NCBI GenBank assembly: GCA_017882455.1
Contig: JADGPL010000014.1
Location: 1-64,000 of the forward strand
Direction: 5' to 3'
Source of the DNA: Solirubrobacteraceae bacterium
GTDB taxonomy: Bacteria > Actinomycetota > Thermoleophilia > Solirubrobacterales > Solirubrobacteraceae
Length of the DNA stretch: 64,000 bases
The notes beneath the pieces were generated by a model. The model ran no database searches, was not told the DNA's origin, and saw only the letters and a program-made list of their open reading frames with translations. Shown here in pieces: positions 17,718-25,900 of the stretch; within the stretch, counting starts at the first letter, position 1; every line of letters starts with the position of its first letter. The position numbers and the translations under genes are program-made.

Positions 17718-18458
17718 TCAAAGGCGTGCCGCCAGCAACGCGCACGCGGTCACGGGCACCGCCACCGAGAGCGCCGCCAGGGCGCCGTCGAGCGGCCCCA
17801 GCAGGCTCTCGAGCGAGAGCGGCTCGCTGCTCCCGTCCAGGCGCGTGCGCGTGCCGCTGACCGACTGCGTGCGCCGGTGCAGCTCGCGTGCCGGCGTGCT
17901 CAGCCGCCGTTGCGCCACGCTCAGCGCGGTCGCGCCCAACGCCATCAGCAGCCCGGGCAGCGCCACCTGCTCGGCGTTGGCGAAGTAGCCGACGAAGGCC
18001 GGAAAGCCGCCCCAGCCGAGGGCGAACCACAGGTCGCTGTGCAGGCGCCCGCCCGCCAGCTCGAGGTTGTAGAACGGCACGAACAGACCGCCGAGGAGCA
18101 CCAGCGGCGCCAGCCACGGGGTCAGAGTCAGCGCGCCCGCCACCCCGATCGCAAGCGCGCCCAGCAGGCTCACGGCCGCCATCGCGCGCAGCGTGCCCTC
18201 GCCGAGGCTGGTGCCGAGCGGACGGTCGTGGAGCTCATCGAGGGCGTGTGAGGCCACCCCCACCGCCAGGGCGAACGCCCCCAGCCCCCACAGCAGGCGA
18301 TCGACGTGGACCTTCGGCGCAACGGCCGCGCCGAGGGCGAAGTAGCTCAGGTGCCAGAGCGTGTACGGGGGGTGCAGCAGCGTCAGCACCTCGCCCGCGC
18401 GGCCGCGCCCGACCGCGTAGAACGCCGGGCGCCGCCGCGTGAGCACCGTCCGCGCCAC
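17718..18458 (-). CDS. UbiA-like prenyltransferase-family membrane protein
   Basis: A 246-residue protein with about seven hydrophobic segments. An acidic motif DELHDRPLGT near residue 74 sits where UbiA enzymes carry their first Asp-rich Mg2+/prenyl-diphosphate motif. The second, DxxxD-type motif is not obvious, so catalytic activity is uncertain. It starts with GTG immediately after the stop of a MenG/UbiE-like methyltransferase, and that pairing favours quinone or isoprenoid-lipid biosynthesis. It is somewhat short for UbiA (typically about 290 residues). Confidence 0.65.
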   Translation of the reverse strand: MARTVLTRRRPAFYAVGRGRAGEVLTLLHPPYTLWHLSYFALGAAVAPKVHVDRLLWGLGAFALAVGVASHALDELHDRPLGTSLGEGTLRAMAAVSLLGALAIGVAGALTLTPWLAPLVLLGGLFVPFYNLELAGGRLHSDLWFALGWGGFPAFVGYFANAEQVALPGLLMALGATALSVAQRRLSTPARELHRRTQSVSGTRTRLDGSSEPLSLESLLGPLDGALAALSVAVPVTACALLAARL

Positions 18459-19265
18459 TCAGCTCCCCACTACGCGCGCGTCAGCCTGCGCGTCCGCACC
18501 CGGGGCGGGCCCGCTCTCCGCGCGCCTGCTCGCCTGCATCACGATCCCACCGCCGAGGCTCATGCGGCGGACCTGCACGTTCTCCAGGCCCGCCTGCTGC
18601 CAGTAGCCCACGATCTGCTGCAGCGGATGGCGCTCGTAGAAGCCGCGGATGCTCGGCCCGAGGAAGCGCCCCACCTGCGCCCACTCGCGCGAGGCGAGCC
18701 TCCCCAGAACCGGCAGGCCGGCCGCGGTATAGAAGCGCCAGGCCCAGCGGGCGAGCGCCAGCGGGGGCACCCCGAACTCCAGCGAGGCCACGCGACCGCC
18801 GGGGCGCACCACCCGGGCCAGCTCCGCCACCGTGGCCGCCGGGTCATCGACGTAGCGCAGCAGGTAGGTGAAGCTCAGCGCGTCGAAGCTCGCGTCGGGG
18901 AATGGCAGCGACTCGGCCTGGCCCTCGATCAGCTCGACCCGGGTGCTCGGCTCGGCGACAAAGCGCTCGCGGGCGCGGGCGAGCATCGCTGCGCTCTGGT
19001 CGATGCCCACCACCGAGCAGTCCGAGCAGCGCGCGAGCAGCTCGGCCGCCACCATGCCCGTGCCCGTGGCCACGTCGAGCACCCGCTGGCCGGAGGACGG
19101 CGCGAGCGCGCTCACCAGCGCGCGGCGCCAGCGCGGGTCCTGCCAGAAGCTGAGGGCGGCCGAGAGCGCGTCGTAGTGGCGCGGCAACCCGCGGAACAGC
19201 TCGAGCGCCTCGCGCTTTCGGGGGGACGCCGCGCCGTCGGCGTGGCTGGTTGCGGACGAGCTCAT
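18459..19265 (-). CDS. UbiE/MenG-like methyltransferase
   Basis: A 268-residue class I SAM-dependent methyltransferase. The segment LFRGLPRHYDALSAALSF precedes motif I, VLDVATGTGMVAAELL (about residues 72-87), then VVGIDQSAAML, LPFPDASFDA and VVRPGGRVASLEFG, which together fit the demethylmenaquinone methyltransferase group. The C-terminal MSLGGGIVMQAS resembles the end of MenG. It is transcribed with the UbiA-like gene. It could instead act on another quinol or an isoprenoid; the essential menG could lie elsewhere. Confidence 0.8.
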   Translation of the reverse strand: MSSSATSHADGAASPRKREALELFRGLPRHYDALSAALSFWQDPRWRRALVSALAPSSGQRVLDVATGTGMVAAELLARCSDCSVVGIDQSAAMLARARERFVAEPSTRVELIEGQAESLPFPDASFDALSFTYLLRYVDDPAATVAELARVVRPGGRVASLEFGVPPLALARWAWRFYTAAGLPVLGRLASREWAQVGRFLGPSIRGFYERHPLQQIVGYWQQAGLENVQVRRMSLGGGIVMQASRRAESGPAPGADAQADARVVGS

Positions 19266-19343
19266 CTGGTTGACGATCTGACAGGCTAACCGGCCGGCGC
19301 CCGCGCCGGGTCCGCTTCAAGAACATCCACAGCGAGGAAGGCC

Positions 19344-20204
19344 ATGGCAGAACCACCTCACTCCGCAACCCGATCGCGGGTCATGCTCATCACCGGCGCC
19401 TCCAGCGGGATCGGCGAGGCGACCGCGCGGCGGCTCGCGCGCGAGCCCGGCTCCTCGCTGGTGCTCGTCGCGCGGCGCGAGGAGCGCCTGCGCGCGCTGG
19501 CCGCAGAGCTCGGCGAGCAGCGCACGAGCGTCGTCGCCGTGGATCTCCTCGACGAGGACGCGCCGGCGCAGATTCGCGATCACGTGCTCGAGCGCCACGA
19601 CCGCCTGGACCTGCTCGTCAACAACGCCGGCGCGGCCTGGCGCGCGCGCTTCGCCGATGGCGGCTACGAGAACGTCAGACGCACCATGGCCATCAACTTC
19701 GACGCCCAGCTGCGCCTCACCGAGGCGCTGCTGGGGCTGCTGCGCTCGAGCGCTCCCAGCGCGATCGTGAACGTGGCCTCGACCGCCGGACGCGTCGCCC
19801 GCGCGGGCAGCGGCGCCTACAGCGCCTCCAAGTTCGCCCTCGCCGGCTGGTCCGATGCCCTGTGGGCGGAGGAGCGCCCCCACGGCGTCCATGTCGGGCT
19901 GGTCCTCCCCGGCTTCATCGCCACCGAGGGCTTCCCCCAGGCCGAGCTGACCGAGAAGCCGTGGACGCGCTGGATCGTCTCGACCCCTGCAGCCGCTGCC
20001 GAGGCGATCTACGAGGCGGGCATCGGTCGGCGCCCCGAACGCTACGTCCCGCGCCCCTACGGGCTGGCGGCAGCCCTGCGCGTGGTCGCGCCCGGGCTCG
20101 TGCGCCGCGTGCTCGGCGGCGGCGCCGCCGCGGTGATGACGACCACCACCGGCCCCGACATGGCCGAACGGCGCAACGGAGGCAGCGCCCACCCGCCGAG
20201 CTGA
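19344..20204 (+). CDS. Short-chain dehydrogenase/reductase
   Basis: A 286-residue classical SDR. It has cofactor motif TGASSGIG (residues 18-25), NNAG at about 93, the catalytic Ser in VNVASTAGR, and YSASK with the catalytic Tyr and Lys. The extended C-terminus (RRPERYVPRPYG) is typical of SDRs of the DltE/SadH type that act on lipids or large alcohols. The start at 19344 follows GAGGAAGG. The neighbouring NAD(P)-binding gene begins 34 bp downstream but may have its own promoter. The substrate is unknown. Confidence 0.9.
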   Translation: MAEPPHSATRSRVMLITGASSGIGEATARRLAREPGSSLVLVARREERLRALAAELGEQRTSVVAVDLLDEDAPAQIRDHVLERHDRLDLLVNNAGAAWRARFADGGYENVRRTMAINFDAQLRLTEALLGLLRSSAPSAIVNVASTAGRVARAGSGAYSASKFALAGWSDALWAEERPHGVHVGLVLPGFIATEGFPQAELTEKPWTRWIVSTPAAAAEAIYEAGIGRRPERYVPRPYGLAAALRVVAPGLVRRVLGGGAAAVMTTTTGPDMAERRNGGSAHPPS

Positions 20205-20238
20205 GCTCAGGCCGCCCGGCGGCGGCTAACCTCAACGG

Positions 20239-21138
20239 ATCGCCACGCACGCGCTCGTAACAGGGGCCACCGGGTTCATCGGCAGACGGCTTGCCGCCTC
20301 GCTGCTCGACAGCGGCGCGCAGGTGCGCTGCCTAGTGCGCGACCCCGCGCGCGCCGCCCATCTTCGCCGCGAGCGCTGCGAGGTGCGCCGGGGAGACGTG
20401 AACGACGCCGCGAGCCTGGAGGGCATGGGCGAGGGCGTCGACGTGGCCTACTTCCTGATCCATGCCATGGCCGGCGGACCGGGCTTCGAGGAGCGCGAGC
20501 GGGAGGGCGCGCTGAGCTTTGCCCGCATGGCCAAGCGTGAGGGCATCGCCAGGGTCGTCTACCTCGGCGGCCTCGGCGACGAGACCGTCTCCAAGCACCT
20601 GCGCAGCCGCCACGAGACCGCGATGGCGCTCGCCGCCGAGGGTCCCCCGCTCACCTACTTCCGCGCCGCGATGGTCGTGGGGGCCGGCAGCGAGTCCTAC
20701 AGCACGCTGCGTCACCTCGTCAAACGCCTGCCCGTCATGATCGCCCCGAGCTGGCTGCGGATCGCCACGCAGCCGATCGCAGTGGACGACGTGATCGAGT
20801 ACCTGCGCAGGGCGCCCGAGGTGCCCGAGTCGCTGGGCGCCGAGGTGCAGATAGGCGGCCCCGACGTGCTCTCCTACGGCGACATGCTCGACCGGATGGC
20901 GCTGGCGATGGGTCTGCGGCCGCGGCCCCGGCTGCCCGTGCCCTTCATCACCCCGTGGCTGTCCGCCCTGTGGCTGGGACTGGTGACTCCCGTGGACACC
21001 AACGTGGCTCGCCCGCTGGTCGAGGGACTGACGACCGAGACGATCGTCACCGACTCATCGGGCGCAGAGCCGTTCGGGATCGCGACGCTCTCCTTCGACG
21101 ACGCGCTCGCGCGCGCCCTGGCCGAGGAAGCGGCCTAG
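20239..21138 (+). CDS. NAD(P)H-binding SDR-like protein with apparent ATC start
   Basis: An atypical SDR (NmrA/YwnB-like, about 299 residues). The Rossmann motif VTGATGFIGRRLA lies only about 7 codons after 20239. The nearest in-frame stop upstream is 20227-20229. Between it and the motif the frame reads CCT CAA CGG ATC GCC ACG CAC GCG CTC GTA, with no ATG, GTG, TTG or CTG. The first conventional start (GTG, 20323) would delete the nucleotide-binding motif. A TAACCT box (20227-20232) ends 6 bp before the ATC, as expected for a leaderless mRNA beginning at that codon. Later segments include YFLIHAMAG, VVYLGGLG and YFRAAMVVGAGS. Substrate unknown. Confidence 0.7.
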   Translation: MATHALVTGATGFIGRRLAASLLDSGAQVRCLVRDPARAAHLRRERCEVRRGDVNDAASLEGMGEGVDVAYFLIHAMAGGPGFEEREREGALSFARMAKREGIARVVYLGGLGDETVSKHLRSRHETAMALAAEGPPLTYFRAAMVVGAGSESYSTLRHLVKRLPVMIAPSWLRIATQPIAVDDVIEYLRRAPEVPESLGAEVQIGGPDVLSYGDMLDRMALAMGLRPRPRLPVPFITPWLSALWLGLVTPVDTNVARPLVEGLTTETIVTDSSGAEPFGIATLSFDDALARALAEEAA

Positions 21139-21141
21139 GGT

Positions 21142-21335
21142 CTAGGACTCGAGCTCGCCCGCGTAGAGCGCGAAGACGGCGCCCTGCGGATCCGTCACGA
21201 TCGCGAGCTTGGCCATCTGTCCTGCGCCTGCCAACCGAAGAGGGCTTCGTAGAACGCCTTGGCGGCTTTCTGGTCGGTCGTGCTCAGATCGACCCAGCTG
21301 AACGTTCCCGGCGCATACTCGCTTCGCTCACCCAT
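21142..21335 (-). pseudogene. VOC/glyoxalase-family remnant with internal deletion
   Basis: Reading leftward from the ATG at 21335, the frame gives the VOC N-terminus ([14 protein letters not shown], then AFYEALFGW) for about 40 codons and then hits a stop. About 24 codons of a VOC C-terminus follow in another frame ([19 protein letters not shown]), ending at TAG 21142-21144. An intact domain would have roughly 60 more residues between these parts. The gene therefore has an internal deletion that also shifts the frame, and it cannot make a functional protein. It converges with the NAD(P)-binding gene, with 3 bp between stops. Confidence 0.75.
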
Positions 21336-21369
21336 GGGCCCGGCGTACCCGACCGCGAAGCCCACTCGC

Positions 21370-21375
21370 TACATT
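21370..21375 (+). promoter_or_regulatory. Putative -10 box of leaderless S4-domain gene
   Basis: TACATT ends 6 bp before the ATG at 21382, with no Shine-Dalgarno sequence in between. The arrangement matches the other leaderless candidates in this window. Confidence 0.4.
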
Positions 21376-21381
21376 CGCGCA

Positions 21382-21633
21382 ATGGTTAGACAGGTGCCCA
21401 TCCGCGGGGAGACGATCAGGCTCGGACAGCTGCTCAAGCTCGCCGGCCTGATCGACAGCGGCAGCGAGGCCAAGGCTCTTCTGGCGGAGACCACGACCCT
21501 GGTGAACGGCGAGCGCGAGACCCGCCGCGGACGCCAGCTGCACCCCGGGGACACGGTGGCGCTCGGCGAGCAGGAGCTGCAGGTGACGGGCGCCGGCCCG
21601 GGCGGCTCCGGAGCGGCTGAGGCCGCCGCCTGA
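21382..21633 (+). CDS. S4 RNA-binding domain protein (YbcJ/YaaA-like)
   Basis: An 83-residue stand-alone S4 domain. The core LGQLLKLAGLIDSGSEAKAL is followed by VNGERETRRGRQLHPGDTV, matching the RNA-binding helix-turn-strand surface, and a Gly/Ala-rich tail ends the protein. The ATG at 21382 sits 6 bp after a -10-like box, and an upstream extension of the frame lies over the VOC remnant. Small S4 proteins of this group bind structured RNA or ribosomes; the specific target is unknown. It is the only intact gene between 21.14 and 22.93 kb. Confidence 0.88.
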   Translation: MVRQVPIRGETIRLGQLLKLAGLIDSGSEAKALLAETTTLVNGERETRRGRQLHPGDTVALGEQELQVTGAGPGGSGAAEAAA

Positions 21634-21649
21634 GCCGGCGGCGAGGCGA

Positions 21650-22503
21650 AACTCGCTGCAGCTCCTCGCGCGAGCGCCACCCGAGCAGCAGCGGATCGAA
21701 CGCGCCGAGCAGGCGCGGGGCGGCGGCTGGGGCGGCCCCGCGGAGCCAGCGAGCTCGACCAGGCCGTCCGGGCGCTCGCCCAGCTCCCGCGCGATCGAGC
21801 TCAGAGCGGCGCGGGCGTCACGCAGCGGGAGTCCCGCCCATCGCGCCAGGTCGCGGTCCTCCGCCGGCCCGTGGCCCGCCAGGTACCTGCGCGCGAGCTC
21901 CGCCAGCGCACGGTCACGGTCCACCGGCGGCGAGACCCCCAGCCAGTCGCGGACCAGCACATATGCGTGCTGAGAGTCGATCACCGGGCCGCGCACGATG
22001 ATCCCCTGCAGCGAGGCGAGCATGAGGAGCTCCCCGAGCACCTGACCCTCAGTGCGCACCGCCGCCGCGTCGATGTGCTCGCGCAGCTGCGCACGGGTGA
22101 GCGGCCCCGCCGACGCCAGCGCGCGCTCGATCGCCTTCACGCCCCTCTCCACCGCCCCCGGCGTCAGGCCCTCCCCCGCCAGGCGCCGGGCGCTGCCTGT
22201 GAACAGCGGCGGCGTGGTGAGCGCGTGCAGCCAGGGGTAGTCCTCGCTGGCCAGGAGATGCAGCGTGCCGCGGTTGACCCAGGTGATCAGCAGCGAGCCC
22301 TCGTTGAGGGCACGGTCCACGTCGGCCGCGGTCAGGTCGCTGCTGCGCGCGCGAACAGCAAGTCGAGCCCCGCGGGGATCCTGTCCCTGGACGGCGAGCA
22401 GGCGGCGCGTCACCTCGATCGGATCGCGCGCCGGCCTCCCCGCCAGAAGCTGCGCGGTCAGGCGCTCGGCCAGAACCGTGGTCAGCTTCGCGGCTCGCGC
22501 CAC
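21650..22503 (-). pseudogene. Winged-helix DNA-binding (AlkZ-like) protein, frameshifted and truncated
   Basis: The first 260 or so codons from GTG 22503 look like the HTH_42/winged-helix DNA-binding family (RLLAVQGQDPRGARLAVRAR, WVNRGTLHLLASEDY, RDLARWAGLPL). Near 21715 the register shifts: the family-typical LLGAFDPLLLGWRSREEL continues in a different frame. About 15 codons later the similarity ends, at about 21650. The usual C-terminal 70-100 residues are missing. The gene thus has one indel and has lost its 3' end. Its start overlaps the GNAT remnant by 22 bp. A sequencing error could explain the indel but not the missing end. Confidence 0.7.
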
Positions 22504-22887
22504 ATCTTCCACATGGTCGGGCCACGCAGCAGCTTCACCTCTTCGCTCACGCGGAAGCCGTGACGCGCATAGAAGGCGACGTTGCTCTCCTTGGAGGACT
22601 CGAGGAACGCGCCCACGCCGTCGCGGTCGCACTGCTCGAGCACGGCACCCAGCACCCGCGAGCCGAGACCCTGCCCCTGAGCGGACGGATCGGTGCCGAG
22701 GACCGCCAGGTACCAGTGCAGCGGCTCGACGGGATGCTTTCGCTCGAGCGCGAGCCACCCGGCCGTCACCAGCGGCATCCGCGCCAGCAGTCGCGGATGG
22801 TTGAAGATCCGGACGAGCGCCGCGTCTTCGCGAAGCGTCGTGCATCCGCGCGAGCGCCGGCAAGTCGGCTGAGGTGGCGCGGCGCAT
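22482..22887 (-). pseudogene. GNAT acetyltransferase remnant with internal deletion/frameshift
   Basis: The C-terminal acetyl-CoA-binding half is intact (WYLAVLGTDPSAQGQGLGSRVL, with the Q/RxxGxG/A motif QGQGLG). It ends in FYARHGFRVSEEV and WKMWREPRS. The N-terminus (MRRATSADLPALARMHD, from 22887) is in another frame. The two parts join near 22835-22845 with only a few codons between, where GNATs of this type carry about 60-70 residues. So both a frame change and a deletion of the substrate-binding half are likely. A shorter product from internal starts (22778) would lack that half. Confidence 0.65.
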
Positions 22888-22932
22888 CTGAGCTGGCTCC
22901 GCGATACCCGGCAACATAGCCCCCGGCTGCGC

Positions 22933-23943
22933 TCACAGCGAGAAGGCCTCTGCCAGCAGCTCGTAGGAGCGCACGCGGGCCTCGTGCGCGTAGGTGATGC
23001 TGACCACGATGATCTCCTCGGCGCCGTAGCTCGCGGCCACCTCCTCGAGCTCGGCCCTCACCTTCTCCGGCGAGCCCAGGACCGCCCGGCGCTCGGATCT
23101 CGGCCCCGCTCCCAAGCGATCGTCGGCCTCGAGGAACTCGAGTGCCCGCTCGGGCGGGGGCACCGCGATCAGCTGGCCACGACGCAGCAGCGTGAACGTC
23201 ATCCGCCCGCTCGCCGCCAGCAGGCGCGCCTGCTCGTCCTCATCGGCGCAGATCACCCACACGGCCACCGCCGTGCGGGGACTGCGCCCGGCGTGTTCGT
23301 GTTCGGCGAAGCGCTCACGGTAGAGCGCCGCGATCTCGGCGCCGCGCGGGTTGATGAAGTCGGCGAACGCGTACGGCAGCCCCAGCTCGGCTGCCCACAG
23401 GGCGCTCTGGTGAGAGGAGCCGAGCAGCCACGGCTCGGGGCGCTCGGGGAGCCCGGGCAGCGTCTTTGCCAGGCGCGCGAAGGGATGGTCGGCCGGGAGG
23501 CTGTCGTCGAGGTAGCCGAGCAGCTCGGCCAGCTGCTGGGGGAAGTCGTCGGCGCCCGCCTGCCTGCGGTCGCGCTGCAGCGCGAAGGTGGTGAGCGGGT
23601 CGGTGCCCGCGGCCCGCCCCAGGCCGAGGTCGATGCGTCCCGGAAAGAGCCCCGCCAGCAGGCTGAAGGTCTCGGCCACCTTGAAGGGGCTGTAGTGGGG
23701 CAGCATCACGCCGCCGCTGCCCACGCGGATGCGCTCCGTGGCCGCCGCGATCGGCCCGATCAGCGCCTCGGGGCTCGGGCCCGCGAGCATCGGGCCGCCG
23801 TGGTGCTCGGCCACCCAGTAGCGCTCGTAGCCGAGCCGGTCCGCCGCGCGCGCGAGGTCGATCGTGTTGCGCAGCGCCTGCACGCCGCTCGAGCCCTGCG
23901 AGATCGGGGACTGGTCGAGTACAGACAAGCGCATCCTCGCCAT
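22933..23943 (-). CDS. LLM-class flavin-dependent oxidoreductase (MsnO8-like)
   Basis: A luciferase-like monooxygenase of about 336 residues. It opens with LSVLDQSPISQGSSG and has RYWVAEHHG, SGGVMLPHYSPFKVAE, PGRIDLGLGRAAGTDP, and a C-terminal substrate/flavin region (GSPEKVRAELEEV). It should be a TIM barrel using FMN or F420. ATGs at 23943 and 23934 are both possible; neither has an ideal ribosome site. It diverges from the small membrane protein at 23990 across 46 bp. The substrate is unknown. Confidence 0.88.
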   Translation of the reverse strand: MARMRLSVLDQSPISQGSSGVQALRNTIDLARAADRLGYERYWVAEHHGGPMLAGPSPEALIGPIAAATERIRVGSGGVMLPHYSPFKVAETFSLLAGLFPGRIDLGLGRAAGTDPLTTFALQRDRRQAGADDFPQQLAELLGYLDDSLPADHPFARLAKTLPGLPERPEPWLLGSSHQSALWAAELGLPYAFADFINPRGAEIAALYRERFAEHEHAGRSPRTAVAVWVICADEDEQARLLAASGRMTFTLLRRGQLIAVPPPERALEFLEADDRLGAGPRSERRAVLGSPEKVRAELEEVAASYGAEEIIVVSITYAHEARVRSYELLAEAFSL

Positions 23944-23989
23944 GCTAGGCGGCGCTAGACTCCCCCCACGTTTCCGGGGAGGGAGTCCG

Positions 23990-24424
23990 ATGTTCGAGCC
24001 GACGCTGTTTCGTGATCGTGCGCGTCCCGTGCAGATCGTCCTGGGCGGGGTCATCCCCGCGATCCTCGGCGTCGTCGCGGGCATCCTGATCGGCGCCTCG
24101 ACCGGTGGCTACTGGGCGATCGCGGCGGTCGTGGCGATCGGCGGCATCGTCGCGGGCTTCGAGCACCAGGACGGCTGGGGCGGCGCCGACCGCGGCCTCG
24201 TCGGCGGCGCCGTCTACGGGATCGCGCTGCTGCTCGCCCACGCCGTGGCCGGGACCCACGCAAAGGTCTCGCTCGGGAGCCACCCGCCCCTCTTCGCCGT
24301 CGTGACCGCGATCATCGGCATGCTCCTCGGCGCCCTAGGCGGCTGGTTCGCGCGCACCCAGCGCGCACGCCGGGCCTCGGCCGCCGGCGTGACCCTGATC
24401 GGGAGCGACCCCGACTCGGAGTGA
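23990..24424 (+). CDS. Small membrane protein, unknown function
   Basis: A 144-residue protein with four hydrophobic segments: about residues 15-35 (VLGGVIPAILGVVAGILIGA), 41-60, 73-90 and 105-125. It has a short basic C-terminal tail (FARTQRARRAS). The ATG at 23990 follows GGGGAGGGAG at a good spacing. A TAGACT -10-like box lies at about 23955. I do not recognise the family. The glycine-rich helices could form an oligomer. It converges with the ABC-2 permease, with 3 bp between stops. Confidence 0.75.
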   Translation: MFEPTLFRDRARPVQIVLGGVIPAILGVVAGILIGASTGGYWAIAAVVAIGGIVAGFEHQDGWGGADRGLVGGAVYGIALLLAHAVAGTHAKVSLGSHPPLFAVVTAIIGMLLGALGGWFARTQRARRASAAGVTLIGSDPDSE

Positions 24425-24427
24425 GCC

Positions 24428-25165
24428 CTACTCGGTGCGGCGACGCAACGTGACCGCTCCGAGGCCGATCGCCACAGCGGCAAACGCGACGACCACGCCG
24501 AAGTCCAGCCACAGCGCGCCGCCGATGCGCGCTTCACGGCTGAGGTGGTGCACCCCGTCCACCGCGTAGGACATCGGCAGCAGATCCGAGATCGTGCGCA
24601 GCGCGCTCTGCATGTGCTGGCGCGGCGTCAGCAACCCGCACAGCAGCATCTGCGGGGTGATCGCCGCGGGAAAGAACTGGACCACCTGGAACTCGTTGCG
24701 CGCGAAGGCGCTCGCGAGCAGGCCGAGCCCCATGCCGAGCAGGGCCACCGCCACGCACAGGAGCGCCAGCACGAACCTGCTCGCGGCCACGTGCAGGCCC
24801 AACGGACCGAGGCTCACCGCCACCGCGATGCCCACCTGCGCGACCGCCAGCAGGCCGAAGGCCAGGCCATAGCCGAGCAGGAGCTCGAGCTTGGCCAGCG
24901 GCGTGGTGAGCAGGCGCTCCAGGGTGCCCGTCGTTCGCTCCCGCAGCAGCGAGACCGAGGTGACGAGGAACATCGTGATCAGCGGAAAGAGCGTCAAGAG
25001 CGGCGCGCCGGCCGCGTCGAAGACCCTGGGGCGCCCCTCGTAGACGAAGCGCAGCAGGGTCATCAGCACGCAGGGAACGAGCAGCACCAGGGCGAGTGTC
25101 CGCGGGTCGTGGCGCAGCTGATCGAGCACGCGCCTGGCCGTGGATCCGACGTTGCGTGCGCTCAT
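24428..25165 (-). CDS. ABC-2 type exporter permease
   Basis: A 245-residue membrane protein of the ABC-2 family with six hydrophobic segments. It has the typical short motif LLRERTTGTLERLLTTPL between helices 2 and 3, and PMSYAVDGVHHLS before the last helix. The ATG at 25165 overlaps the ATPase stop (ATGA). It pairs with the upstream ATPase as a drug, lipid or polysaccharide exporter of the DrrAB/YadGH type. The substrate is not predictable. Confidence 0.9.
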   Translation of the reverse strand: MSARNVGSTARRVLDQLRHDPRTLALVLLVPCVLMTLLRFVYEGRPRVFDAAGAPLLTLFPLITMFLVTSVSLLRERTTGTLERLLTTPLAKLELLLGYGLAFGLLAVAQVGIAVAVSLGPLGLHVAASRFVLALLCVAVALLGMGLGLLASAFARNEFQVVQFFPAAITPQMLLCGLLTPRQHMQSALRTISDLLPMSYAVDGVHHLSREARIGGALWLDFGVVVAFAAVAIGLGAVTLRRRTE

Positions 25166-25893
25166 GGCGAGCCCTCCCCGCCAATCAGGCGCAGGAAGGC
25201 CTCGTCCAGGTCCTCGGTGCCGGTTGTGCGCGCGAGTCCGGCCGGCGTGTCGCGCGCGATCAGGCTGCCGTCGCGGAGCAGCAGCACCTCGTCGCAGCGT
25301 CGCGCCTCGTCCATCACGTGCGAGGACACCAGCAGCGTCGCCCCGGCGCCCGCCAGCTCGCCGAACAGCCGCCACAGCTGGCTGCGCAGGACCGGGTCCA
25401 GGCCGACTGTGGGCTCGTCGAGCACCAGCAAGCGTGGATCGCCCAGCAGCGCGCTCGCGAGCGACACGCGGGCCTGCTCGCCGCCGGAGAGCTCGCGCAC
25501 GATCCGCCCGGCGAGCCCCGTCAGCCGCACGCGCCGCAGCGCCTCGAGCACCGCCTCCTCGCCCAAGCAGAGGATCGAGGCGAAATAGCGGAGGTTCTCG
25601 CGGACGGTCAGGTCGCTGTAGATCGAGAGCGCCTGAGGGAGATAGGCCACCTCGCTGCGCAGGCCGGCGCGTCCCGCCTCGCTGCCGAGCACGCGCAGCG
25701 TGCCCGAGACGTTGCGCTGCACTCCCACCAGCGCCCGCATCAGCGTCGTCTTGCCGCAGCCGCTCGGGCCGAGCAGTCCCGTGACCTGACCCGCGGGTAT
25801 CTGAAACGAGACGCCGTGCAGAACCTCCGCCGCTCCACGCACGACCGTCAGATCCTCCGCCTCGACCGCGGGCGGGGGACGGAGCCCGGACAT
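25162..25893 (-). CDS. ABC exporter ATP-binding protein
   Basis: A 243-residue ATPase with Walker A GPSGCGKTT, signature LSGGEQARVSLA, Walker B LLVLDEPTVGLD and the H-loop SSHVMDEA. The domain arrangement and the following ABC-2 permease indicate an exporter of the CcmA/DrrA class. The start at 25893 lies 7 bp after the stop of the universal stress protein gene, so the three genes may form one transcript. Confidence 0.92.
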   Translation of the reverse strand: MSGLRPPPAVEAEDLTVVRGAAEVLHGVSFQIPAGQVTGLLGPSGCGKTTLMRALVGVQRNVSGTLRVLGSEAGRAGLRSEVAYLPQALSIYSDLTVRENLRYFASILCLGEEAVLEALRRVRLTGLAGRIVRELSGGEQARVSLASALLGDPRLLVLDEPTVGLDPVLRSQLWRLFGELAGAGATLLVSSHVMDEARRCDEVLLLRDGSLIARDTPAGLARTTGTEDLDEAFLRLIGGEGSP

Positions 25894-25900
25894 CGGGCTT

